NCBI GenBank assembly: GCA_902778665.1
Contig: CACYYN010000032.1
Span: forward strand, 1-39,512
Length of the DNA stretch: 39,512 bases
Reading direction: 5' to 3'
Source: Oscillospiraceae bacterium
Lineage (GTDB): Bacteria; Bacillota; Clostridia; Oscillospirales; Oscillospiraceae
Shown: positions 33,522-39,050 of the stretch, in pieces
Layout of the letters: each line of letters opens with the position of its first letter
Position numbering within the stretch: position 1 is the first letter of the stretch
Notes under the pieces: generated by a model
Seen by the model: the letters and a program-made list of their open reading frames with translations, nothing else
Told to the model about the DNA's origin: nothing
The model's database searches: none
Translations under genes and position numbers: made by a program

Positions 33522-35392
33522 AAAAACGCTCTGCTGCATCGGAAGTCTATCTCATCCTCATGACCGTGCTGATGTATCTGCCCATCCTCATCGTCATGGC
33601 CTATTCCTTCAATGAGAGCAAGCTCAGCTCGGTCTGGTCCGGTTTCTCCCTCACCTGGTATGCCGATCTCTTCCGTGACCGTGATATCGGCACAGCCCTC
33701 ATCAACAGCCTGATTTTAGGGGTCCTGTCCTCGCTGGCCGCCGCCGTCATCGGCACGCTCGGCGCCATCGGCACCCAGCGTACGTCCTTCCGGGGGAAGG
33801 GCGTGATGGAATATATCGCCACTCTCCCCATGATGACGCCCGAGATCATCCTCGGCATGCTGTTTCTGGCGTTTTTCTCCCTGCTGGGGCTGCCCTTCGG
33901 CATGATGACGCTGGTGATCAGCCATACGGCCTTCTGTATTCCCTATGTTTTCATGCAGGTCAAGGCACGCCTCGCCGGTATGGACAAGAGCTATGAGGAG
34001 GCTGCCCGTGATCTGGGTGCCGGACCTGCCAGAGTGTTTCTGGATATCACATTTCCGCTGATTTTTCCCGGTATTCTCTCCGGCATTCTGCTCTCCTTCG
34101 CCATGAGCTTTGACGATGTGATCATCAGTGTCTTTGTCACCGGCGCCAATGTGAATACCCTTCCGATCCTGATCTACACACGGCTGAAGACAGGGCTCAC
34201 ACCCAAAATCAACGCCCTCTGCACCCTGATGTTCCTCGCCACCCTTCTTCTCGTCCTTTTCTCTTCCGTTCTCGGAAGATTGGGAAACCATAGCAAATCT
34301 GAAAACAACTCTGAAAAGAAAGGATCCAAAACCATGAAAAAATCCCTTGCTCTGATCCTCGCGCTTGTCCTGTGCCTTTCCGTCTCCGGCATGGCAGCCC
34401 CTGCCTTCGCCGACGGTGAGACACTGACAGTCTACACCTGGGCCGAGATGTTCCCGCCCGAAGTGCTCAACGCATTCGAAGCAGAGACCGGGTACAAGGT
34501 TAATTATGTAAACTTTGATCTGGATGAGACCATGCTTGCCAAGCTGGAAGCCGCCAACGGAGGCGATTATGACGTCGTCATCGCCGATGACTATATCATT
34601 GAGCGTGCCATCGAGCTGGGCCTCCTGCAGAAGCTGGACAAGGAGAAAATCTCCAACTTCGGCAACATCAACCCCATCTATCAGGGCCAGTTCTATGATC
34701 CGACGGATGAATACACCGTCCCCTACGGTGCAGGCGTCCAGACCATCGCCTACAATCCGGCAAACGTTTCCATTCCTGTAAACGGCTATGCAGATCTCTG
34801 GGATGAGGCTTTCAAAGATGATATCGCCCTCACGGCAAACTATCGCGTCATGATCGGCATGGCGCTCAAAATCCTCGGCTACAGCTACAACACCAATAAT
34901 CTCGATGAGATCAACGAGGCAGGGGAGCTCCTTTACAAGCTTGCCCCGAATATTCGTCTCATCAAGGATGACTTCATTCAGGACGATCTGGTCTCCGGTG
35001 AGGTTTCCGCCGCCGTCATGTATACCTCTCAGGTCACCATGGCAAAGCTGGCAGACCCCTCCATTGAAATCGTCTATCCTCAGGAGGGTATCGGCTTCGG
35101 CATCATGGGCATGTTCGTCCCGGTCAATGCACCCCAGCCGGATGCAGCCCACGCCTTTATCGACTATATCCTTCGCCCCGAAGTCAGTGCCCAATGTTAT
35201 GAGTGGCTCGGCTACTACTGCACCAACAAGGCCTCTGACGACCTGATCTCCGATGAGTTTAAAGACTTCCTGGTCCTCCCCGAGGAGTTCGAGATGGAAG
35301 ACATGGAGATGATCGGCAACATCAGTGCCGAGGCCGACTCTCTGATGAATGAAATCTGGACCCAGTTCAAAACGCTCTGCGGCCAGGAATAA
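33518..35392 (+). CDS. potCD: Fused PotC permease - PotD substrate-binding protein
   Basis: This is one uninterrupted 624-residue frame. Residues 1-~255 are the PotC permease (EEAARDLGAGPARVFLDITFPLIFPGILSGILLSFAMSFDD). A polar linker (GNHSKSENNSEKKGSKT) follows, and at residue 273 MKKSLALILALVLCLSVSGMAAPAFA-DG, a complete signal-peptide-like segment, precedes a PotD-type binding protein (LTVYTWAEMFPPEVLNAFEAETGYKVNY, DYDVVIADDYII, YTVPYGAGVQTIAYNP, AAVMYTSQVTMAKL). AAAGGA at 34319-34324 and the in-frame ATG at 34334 look like a working start, so free PotD may also be made. Fused permease/binding proteins occur in other Gram-positive uptake systems. If the fusion is real, the old signal peptide serves as a final transmembrane helix. 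Confidence 0.92.
   Translation: MKKRSAASEVYLILMTVLMYLPILIVMAYSFNESKLSSVWSGFSLTWYADLFRDRDIGTALINSLILGVLSSLAAAVIGTLGAIGTQRTSFRGKGVMEYIATLPMMTPEIILGMLFLAFFSLLGLPFGMMTLVISHTAFCIPYVFMQVKARLAGMDKSYEEAARDLGAGPARVFLDITFPLIFPGILSGILLSFAMSFDDVIISVFVTGANVNTLPILIYTRLKTGLTPKINALCTLMFLATLLLVLFSSVLGRLGNHSKSENNSEKKGSKTMKKSLALILALVLCLSVSGMAAPAFADGETLTVYTWAEMFPPEVLNAFEAETGYKVNYVNFDLDETMLAKLEAANGGDYDVVIADDYIIERAIELGLLQKLDKEKISNFGNINPIYQGQFYDPTDEYTVPYGAGVQTIAYNPANVSIPVNGYADLWDEAFKDDIALTANYRVMIGMALKILGYSYNTNNLDEINEAGELLYKLAPNIRLIKDDFIQDDLVSGEVSAAVMYTSQVTMAKLADPSIEIVYPQEGIGFGIMGMFVPVNAPQPDAAHAFIDYILRPEVSAQCYEWLGYYCTNKASDDLISDEFKDFLVLPEEFEMEDMEMIGNISAEADSLMNEIWTQFKTLCGQE
34319..34336 (+). promoter_or_regulatory. 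Internal ribosome binding site and ATG inside potCD
   Basis: AAAGGA (34319-34324) lies 9 nt before an in-frame ATG (34334-34336) that opens a signal-peptide-like sequence. A small hairpin, CTTCCG-TTCT-CGGAAG (34264-34279), lies upstream, recalling the intercistronic hairpins of the amino-acid operons. This looks like a former gene boundary, or a second, active start. Confidence 0.6.
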
Positions 35393-35408
35393 TTTCTGAA
35401 AAAAGGTA

Positions 35409-35437
35409 TTGACAATTTAAATCACTAAAGGTATAAT
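35409..35437 (+). promoter_or_regulatory. Perfect-consensus promoter upstream of the AlkZ-related gene
   Basis: TTGACA (35409-35414), a 17-bp spacer and TATAAT (35432-35437). It starts 17 bases after the potCD stop and lies upstream of the terminator at 35512-35545. Confidence 0.8.
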
Positions 35438-35511
35438 ACAATCAATCCATTGATACCTCCTTTTGTTCTGATTTTTCTTTTCTTCTCGTGTGTCTCCTTA
35501 TCTGTAAAGGG

Positions 35512-35545
35512 AAAGCTGCTGGGTAAAATCAGCAGCTTTTTCTTC
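35512..35545 (+). terminator. Terminator or attenuator before the AlkZ-related gene
   Basis: AAAGCTGCTG (35512-35521) pairs with CAGCAGCTTT (35530-35539), followed by further T residues. It may end potABCD transcription, but RNA from the promoter at 35409-35437 meets it after about 70 nt, so it could also attenuate the next gene. Confidence 0.7.
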
Positions 35546-35588
35546 TGCGTGCGCTTCCGGATGATTCCGGAGCTGTTATGGTGAAACG

Positions 35589-36290
35589 ATGAACTTCAAC
35601 TTTACAATTCGCAGCATGGCAGATCTGATCGATGCGGTGAACCGCTTCGGCATTCTGCCTTATTTTGCCAATTCCATTCCCGGCTTCTCCGTGGAGGAGC
35701 ACTGCACGCCAACTGCCCTCTGGTCCGACACCGGAGACGACAGCTGGGCCTGGAAGGGCCCCGTCATTCAGGCTACGGGCTGTGCCTACGGTAAGTTCTT
35801 TCTGAAAAAAGCAGCCTACGTCAGCCGTGACTGGTTCCCCGATCTTGCCAATTACCGGCGTGACGGCTATGATTTCGATGCCCGCTATGATGACGGTCTC
35901 GCAAAATATCAGGACAAGGAGCTCTATGACCTGATTGATGAGAACGCTCCCGTCCTCTCCAAGATTCTCCGTACAAACGGCGGCTATGCCTACAGCAATC
36001 GCTTCGGCCGGAAGACGGAGGGGAAGAAGGGCTTTGACGCAACCGTCACCCGTCTGCAGGAGCAGTGCTATGTGATCATCAGTAATTTTGTCTATTCTAT
36101 GGATAAGCACGGTGTGAAGAGAGGCTGGGGTGTCGCTCAGTACAACACGCCTGAAAAGTTTATGGGCTCTGCCTTTACCGATACGGTCTATCTGCGTGCG
36201 CCGGAAGAATCCTATGACAGACTCCTCAATTACCTCGCCTCACTTTTACCCCGGGCAGGGGAGAAGGAGCTGAAAAAATTCCTCGGCTGA
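35589..36290 (+). CDS. AlkZ-related protein of unknown function
   Basis: This 233-residue protein matches my recollection of a Clostridia family labelled AlkZ-related (winged-helix DNA glycosylase-like): ILPYFANSIPGFSVEEHC, WAWKGPVIQATGCAYGKFFLKKAAYVSRDWFPDLANYRRDGYDFDARYDDGLA, KGFDATVTRLQEQCYVIISNFVYSMDKHG and RGWGVAQYNTPE. No enzyme activity is proven for it. The ATG at 35589 overlaps the stop of a four-codon frame (35578-35592, MVKR) that has CGGAG before it, suggesting translational coupling. The gene is alone between potCD and the region at 36.3 kb. Confidence 0.75.
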   Translation: MNFNFTIRSMADLIDAVNRFGILPYFANSIPGFSVEEHCTPTALWSDTGDDSWAWKGPVIQATGCAYGKFFLKKAAYVSRDWFPDLANYRRDGYDFDARYDDGLAKYQDKELYDLIDENAPVLSKILRTNGGYAYSNRFGRKTEGKKGFDATVTRLQEQCYVIISNFVYSMDKHGVKRGWGVAQYNTPEKFMGSAFTDTVYLRAPEESYDRLLNYLASLLPRAGEKELKKFLG

Positions 36291-36308
36291 TTCCCCTGCA
36301 GCAGAAAA

Positions 36309-36338
36309 CCCCTGAGAGAATGGCAGTTCTCTCAGGGG
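36309..36338. terminator. Stable hairpin after the AlkZ-related gene
   Basis: CCCCTGAGAGAA (36309-36320) pairs perfectly with TTCTCTCAGGGG (36327-36338) over a 6-nt loop. It lacks a T-tract on the plus strand but has TTTT on the minus strand, so it may act in both directions. Bases 36339-36545 hold no gene I can support. Confidence 0.6.
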
Positions 36339-36545
36339 ACAAGGAGGTCTTCTGAAGGCAGGTGGAAACAGCAATCAGAAAACACATTGTCATCTTATCA
36401 TTTTCCCGACTGTAAAGCAAGCAAAAATTCCTTCCGGAAGTGGATCGGTGCACCCGGCGAGCTCTTCACAGCCACGGCTGAATTTCTGGATTGGAAAAAG
36501 CAGGGCAGAAGGCTGCCACTGTAAAATGAAATATCTGCCTTATGA

Positions 36546-36587
36546 TAAAAGAATTGCCCTCAGCAACCGTTTGCGGTCGCTGAGGGC
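36546..36587 (-). terminator. Terminator of the double-glycine peptide gene
   Basis: GCCCTCAGC (36556-36564) pairs with GCTGAGGGC (36579-36587), with an inner ACCG/CGGT stem. On the minus strand it is followed by AATTCTTTT. It lies 16 bases beyond the peptide stop codon. Confidence 0.7.
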
Positions 36588-36602
36588 TGAATCATCTGTT
36601 CC

Positions 36603-36785
36603 TTATACCATGTCTTTGGGGGAGAGAGGGGGTTCAGGCATTTCTATTTTTGACTCCTCATCAGGTTCCTTTTTCGGTTTCACAATGCCTGAAACATGCG
36701 GGGGGAAGACCGTTCCGCCGTTTACCTTGCTGAGATCCTCATCGGTCCGGGCAACGGGTTCGTCGCGTTTGTCAGTCGTGCTCAT
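36603..36785 (-). CDS. Small peptide with a double-glycine-type leader
   Basis: This 60-residue peptide begins with 24 residues, MSTTDKRDEPVARTDEDLSKVNGG, that fit a double-glycine export leader: GG at -2/-1, Val at -4, Leu at -7 and an acidic residue at -8. The remaining 36 residues (TVFPPHVSGIVKPKKEPDEESKIEMPEPPLSPKDMV) have no Cys and are rich in Pro, Lys and Glu, unlike a typical pore-forming bacteriocin, so a signalling or unknown role is possible. AAAGGAG lies 7 nt before the ATG. The gene has its own promoter with tandem repeats and its own terminator, so it is a compact single-gene unit. No peptidase-containing ABC exporter is in the window. The leader call is from pattern only. Confidence 0.65.
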   Translation of the reverse strand: MSTTDKRDEPVARTDEDLSKVNGGTVFPPHVSGIVKPKKEPDEESKIEMPEPPLSPKDMV

Positions 36786-36814
36786 TGTGTTTCTCCTTTC
36801 TTTTTATTACGGAT

Positions 36815-36850
36815 ACAGTATAGCATGTGAAGTATCACAGATTCATCACA
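36815..36850 (-). promoter_or_regulatory. Extended -10 promoter with two tandem 11-bp TGTGA repeats
   Basis: On the minus strand, TGTGATGAATC (36850-36840) and TGTGATACTTC (36839-36829) are followed after 3 bp by TGC and TATACT (36822-36817), then GT. The layout and spacing equal those at 227-262. The second unit also belongs to a palindrome, TGTGA-N4-TCACA (36826-36839). There is no good -35 hexamer, so an activator is likely. Confidence 0.6.
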
Positions 36851-37000
36851 TAGCAGCCACCGGTGATTTTTCTCTATTATAGCGGAGAAAGCCACGAACT
36901 GCAAGGATTATCCTGAATAATGCCGGTTTTCCGGTTCTTCACGCAAAATTGCTCAGACACAAATTCCTCTCGTAACTTGTTCTGCATTGAAACAGAAGGA

Positions 37001-37028
37001 TTGACTTCACTCTGTCCTATGGTAAAAT
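37001..37028 (+). promoter_or_regulatory. Promoter of the HAD hydrolase gene
   Basis: TTGACT (37001-37006), a 16-bp spacer and TAAAAT (37023-37028). The nominal ATG at 37027 lies inside the -10, which rules it out as a start. Confidence 0.7.
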
Positions 37029-37068
37029 GATCTCAAAAAATCATGATTTGCATGGGAGGAAAAGCCTT

Positions 37069-37764
37069 TTGATAAAAGTGGTTTTGCTAGATATCGATAA
37101 TACACTCCTGAGTTTCTCCGGTTATGTGAAAGAGGCCATGAGAGATGGTTTTTCGCGCTTCGGATTAAAGCCTTATATAGATGAGATGTTTCCAATCTTT
37201 GAAAAGATAAACAATTCCCTGTGGAGACAACTCGAACAGGGAGCGCTGACATTTGAAGAACTGCTGGAGTGCAGATGGGATCGGATCTTCAAAGCGCTTG
37301 AGATTGATTTTGACGGAAAAAAATTTGAAGAGTACTTCAGGCGAGAGCTCTTTTACAGCGCCGTACCGGAAGAAGGCGCAAATGATCTGCTGGATTATCT
37401 GAAGAGCAAATATATCCTGTGCGTAGCGAGCAATGGCCCCTATGAGCAGCAGATGAACCGCCTGCAGGTGGGGAAAATGAGAGATTACTTTACGCACTTT
37501 TTTGTTTCATCCCAGGTCGGTTCCCAAAAGCCGAGCAGAGCATTTTTTGATTACTGCTTTAACGTTTTGAGAGAAACAGAATTTCCCTCGTTAATGCCTG
37601 AAGAATGTATGATCATTGGGGATTCGATCTCTTCCGATATATCCGGTGGCAGAGATTATGGCATGCATACCTGCTTGTATAAGAAAGACGCAACGCCTGA
37701 ATCTGATCATTCCGTGGCAGATTATGTAGTAAGCAGCCTTGCTGATATTAAAAAAATACTCTGA
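37069..37764 (+). CDS. HAD-superfamily hydrolase, YjjG-like
   Basis: The TTG at 37069, 8 nt after GGGAGGA, gives 231 residues. Motif I is LLDIDNTLL (nucleophile DxD), the small helical cap lies between residues ~18 and 80, motif II is CVASNG, the motif III lysine is in SQVGSQKPSRAFFDY, and motif IV is MIIGDSISSDISGG. It is probably a nucleotidase or small-phosphate phosphatase of the YjjG type; the substrate is unknown. Base composition is visibly more A+T-rich than most neighbours, suggesting later arrival. It is a single gene with its own promoter and terminator. Confidence 0.88.
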   Translation: MIKVVLLDIDNTLLSFSGYVKEAMRDGFSRFGLKPYIDEMFPIFEKINNSLWRQLEQGALTFEELLECRWDRIFKALEIDFDGKKFEEYFRRELFYSAVPEEGANDLLDYLKSKYILCVASNGPYEQQMNRLQVGKMRDYFTHFFVSSQVGSQKPSRAFFDYCFNVLRETEFPSLMPEECMIIGDSISSDISGGRDYGMHTCLYKKDATPESDHSVADYVVSSLADIKKIL

Positions 37765-37794
37765 AACAACTGGTATTCCAGTTTGCTGATATCG

Positions 37795-37826
37795 TCCCCA
37801 GTGAGATCTCACCGGGGATATTTTAC
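37795..37826 (+). terminator. Terminator of the HAD hydrolase gene
   Basis: TCCCC (37795-37799) and GGGGA (37814-37818) enclose the perfect palindrome GTGAGATCTCAC (37801-37812), followed by TATTTTA. Confidence 0.75.
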
Positions 37827-37832
37827 ATACAG

Positions 37833-37973
37833 GCAGACTTAAAACTTCAGCCGATTTTCAGTCTTCCCATAACCAGTCACCAGGCGCTGATCGGCCATTC
37901 TTCCTCGGAAATGCTCCGTTATTATCAGGATGTAGACCTTTCAGACCTCAAAAAAATCACTGATTCTCTTTAA
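37833..37973 (+). pseudogene. C-terminal remnant of a tyrosine recombinase (integrase)
   Basis: An open frame reads ...SHQALIGHSSSEMLRYYQDVDLSDLKKITDSL and stops at 37971-37973. LIGHSSSEM followed by a Tyr about ten residues after the His is the last catalytic box (H-x-x-GHS...Y) of phage-type integrases. The catalytic core upstream (Arg box, His/Lys box) is missing, since the HAD hydrolase and its terminator lie there. This is a remnant of an excised or decayed mobile element. A two-way terminator overlaps its end. Confidence 0.7.
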
Positions 37974-37987
37974 AATCAGTGATTTTT
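37952..37987. terminator. Two-way terminator after the integrase remnant
   Basis: AAAAATCACTGATT (37952-37965) pairs perfectly with AATCAGTGATTTTT (37974-37987); A- and T-rich ends make it usable in both directions. Bases 37990-38112 hold no gene; there is an isolated GGAGGTGAG before ATG-GCT-TGA at 38107. Confidence 0.75.
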
Positions 37988-38112
37988 GGGGAAATGCCTG
38001 TTGTAACCGCTGTTGCAGTGGCTGACGTTTTCTCCAATTTTAACCCGTTTTCGCCTGTTTTTTCGATATTTTAAGGCAAAATTCGCTCTTATGGAGGTGA
38101 GCTGATTATGGC

Positions 38113-38141
38113 TTGACGAATATCAATAAAACATATATACT
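38113..38141 (+). promoter_or_regulatory. Promoter of the toxin mRNA
   Basis: TTGACG (38113-38118), a 17-bp spacer and TATACT (38136-38141). Transcription would begin near 38148, leaving a leader of about 105 nt. Confidence 0.7.
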
Positions 38142-38175
38142 TTCCTATGGAAGGTGCAAGGAAAGCGGCCAACCC

Positions 38176-38245
38176 CTCCTAATCCTGTGTCCCAGCGATT
38201 AAGGAGAGGGCTTCTTCTATACAACCCTCTCCGAAAAGAGAGGGG
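38176..38245 (+). promoter_or_regulatory. Toxin leader with mutually exclusive hairpins that cover the ribosome site
   Basis: Four segments can pair in sequence. A (CTCCTAATC, 38176-38184) pairs with the first part of B (GATTAAGGAGAGGG, 38197-38210) with one bulge. The GGAGAGGG of B pairs perfectly with C (CCCTCTCC, 38225-38232). C pairs with D (GAGAGGG, 38238-38244) over a CGAAAA loop. D contains the ribosome site of the toxin, so C:D pairing would block translation and B:C pairing would free it. Confidence 0.55.
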
Positions 38246-38252
38246 TGATAAC

Positions 38253-38348
38253 ATGCACTTGAGTGTCTCGGACTATATAGCCCTCGCAGCACTTCTTGTA
38301 GCAATTATCGAAGCAGTAATTCATTACTGTGAGTATAAAAAGAAGTAA
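38253..38348 (+). CDS. Small hydrophobic peptide, candidate type I (TxpA/BsrG-like, holin-like) toxin
   Basis: This 31-residue peptide, MHLSVSDYIALAALLVAIIEAVIHYCEYKKK, has one predicted membrane helix (about residues 8-24) and a basic C-terminus, the usual build of type I toxins such as TxpA and BsrG. The ATG at 38253 follows GAGGGGTGA by a few bases. A frame opening at 38154 adds 33 residues but runs through the hairpin leader and is not favoured. A promoter (38113-38141), a terminator (38450-38479) and a convergent antisense RNA overlapping the 3' end complete the locus. It presumably damages the membrane when not silenced; toxicity is inferred from form and context. Confidence 0.72.
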   Translation: MHLSVSDYIALAALLVAIIEAVIHYCEYKKK

Positions 38349-38430
38349 CCGCCGATCCACTCCCAATAGTTCGGCGATTACTTCGTCACACTTGAGGGGT
38401 TGACCGTTTACCGGTCGCACCTTCTTTTCT
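38336..38430 (-). ncRNA. Candidate antisense antitoxin RNA, about 95 nt
   Basis: A near-consensus minus-strand promoter (38437-38465) would start RNA near 38430. It runs leftward through two hairpins, GACCG/CGGTC (38402-38416) and a terminator stem (38347-38379), to a T-tract at 38341-38337. The whole RNA is complementary to the 3' UTR and last codons of the toxin mRNA, the arrangement of TxpA/RatA-type systems. It would silence the toxin by duplex formation and RNase cleavage. Confidence 0.65.
38347..38379 (-). terminator. Terminator of the antisense RNA
   Basis: On the minus strand AATCGCCGA and TCGGCGGTT form nine pairs including one G-U, followed by ACTTC and TTTTT. On the plus strand the same position is a C-A mismatch, so the hairpin favours the antisense RNA. 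Confidence 0.6.
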
Positions 38431-38436
38431 GTTCAA

Positions 38437-38465
38437 ATCATAACACCTGCAGGCAGTTTTGTCAA
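38437..38465 (-). promoter_or_regulatory. Promoter of the antisense RNA
   Basis: On the minus strand, TTGACA (38465-38460), a 17-bp spacer and TATGAT (38442-38437): eleven of twelve consensus positions. The -35 lies inside the terminator hairpin of the convergent toxin mRNA. Confidence 0.75.
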
Positions 38466-38479
38466 CTGCCTGTTTTTTG
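38450..38479 (+). terminator. Terminator of the toxin mRNA
   Basis: CAGGCAGTT (38450-38458) pairs with AACTGCCTG (38464-38472), followed by TTTTTTG. It overlaps the antisense promoter. Confidence 0.8.
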
Positions 38480-38492
38480 TGTCAGGGCGGGG

Positions 38493-38774
38493 TCAGGACG
38501 GGAAGTGCAAGACGCCGTCCAGATATCCGTTGAGGAAGGCCTCGGCCAGGCTGCCGGGCTTGATCTGCCGCCTTGCCTCTTCAATCGGGAACCACTGCCA
38601 GGAGTCCACCTCCCAGTTGGGGTGGGCTTCCTCATCGTCCACGGTGACGGTGAAGTAGAGCATGAGGGTGTTGGAGGGGGCGAAGTAATGGCTGTGATTA
38701 AAGCGCACCTCCCGCGCTTCAAGGCCGATCTCCTCCCGCACCTCGCGCACGGCGGCGTTCTCGGCGTCCTCGCC
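38493..38774 (-). pseudogene. 5'-truncated NUDIX hydrolase
   Basis: The readable part, GEDAENAAVREVREEIGLEAREVRFNHSHYFAPSNTLMLYFTVTVDDEEAHPNWEVDSWQWFPIEEARRQIKPGSLAEAFLNGYLDGVLHFPS, covers most of the NUDIX box (E-x7-REVxEExGL) and the C-terminal half of the fold, like NADH pyrophosphatase-type proteins. Upstream of GE the frame becomes non-homologous (KALGWDG) and the first Gly of the box is out of register by one, then a stop appears. No start is convincing; a GTG at 38750 would begin mid-box. The N-terminal half seems lost by recombination, so this is most likely inactive. Confidence 0.6.
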
Positions 38775-38824
38775 CCCATCCCAGCCGAGCGCCTTTCGGA
38801 CGCGGGGCTGGTGGAGCGCGCCTG

Positions 38825-38902
38825 GGGAAAAGCATCATTCGCCGTTATGACGAGCGCGGCATCTACTACGAGTGGGACGACGGCCCCCACGGGTGGGACT
38901 GA
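38825..38902 (+). pseudogene. Unidentified 3' gene fragment
   Basis: The plus-strand frame GKSIIRRYDERGIYYEWDDGPHGWD, with a stop at 38900-38902, looks protein-coding in composition (alternating charged and aromatic residues), but nothing upstream continues it: the adjacent DNA is the NUDIX remnant on the other strand. I do not recognise the family. The reading is tentative because the piece is only 25 codons. Confidence 0.3.
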
Positions 38903-38972
38903 CTCGGGCAGAGAACCGCCCCCTGAAACGCAGAAAAACGACAAAAAAACAGCGAAAAAAGCGAGAAAACCC

Positions 38973-39049
38973 TTGCCTTTTCCGCCGCTTTGCGGTACAC
39001 TTTATAAGGAATAATATCTGTTCTCTGAGGACAACACCGAGCCTCGGAG
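38973..39049 (+). promoter_or_regulatory. Possible promoter and leader hairpin before the SDR fragment
   Basis: TTGCCT (38973-38978), a 17-bp spacer and TACACT (38996-39001) could be a promoter. A hairpin (CTCTGAGG 39023-39030; CCTCGGAG 39042-39049) follows and covers the GGAGG before the ATG at 39051. This looks like the leader of some gene now joined to unrelated coding sequence. Between 38903 and 38972 I see nothing definite. Confidence 0.3.
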
Positions 39050-39050
39050 G

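Noticed and set aside
36438-36524. Protein-like plus-strand stretch KWIGAPGELFTATAEFLDWKK ending in a stop
   Set aside because: It has no start codon, ribosome site or recognisable family; too short to call as a gene remnant, though its composition is coding-like.
36826-36839. CRP/FNR box
   Set aside because: The half-sites TGTGA/TCACA match, but the spacer is 4 rather than 6 bp, and the direct-repeat layout shared with 227-248 explains the sequence better.
36448-36882. 144-codon plus-strand frame
   Set aside because: It is antisense to the double-glycine peptide gene and its promoter and contains their terminator hairpin.
37027-37068. ATG at 37027 as start of the HAD hydrolase
   Set aside because: It overlaps the -10 element (TAAAAT, 37023-37028), so it cannot be on the transcript.
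38100-38115. Strong GGAGGTGAG ribosome-like site before ATG-GCT-TGA
   Set aside because: The frame is two codons long; it may be a relic of a deleted gene but cannot be called a gene.
38154-38252. N-terminal extension of the toxin frame by 33 residues
   Set aside because: The extension is Arg/Pro-rich, overlaps the four pairing segments of the leader and lacks a ribosome site.
38400-39014. 204-codon plus-strand frame
   Set aside because: It runs antisense through the toxin terminator and the NUDIX remnant and shows no family pattern.
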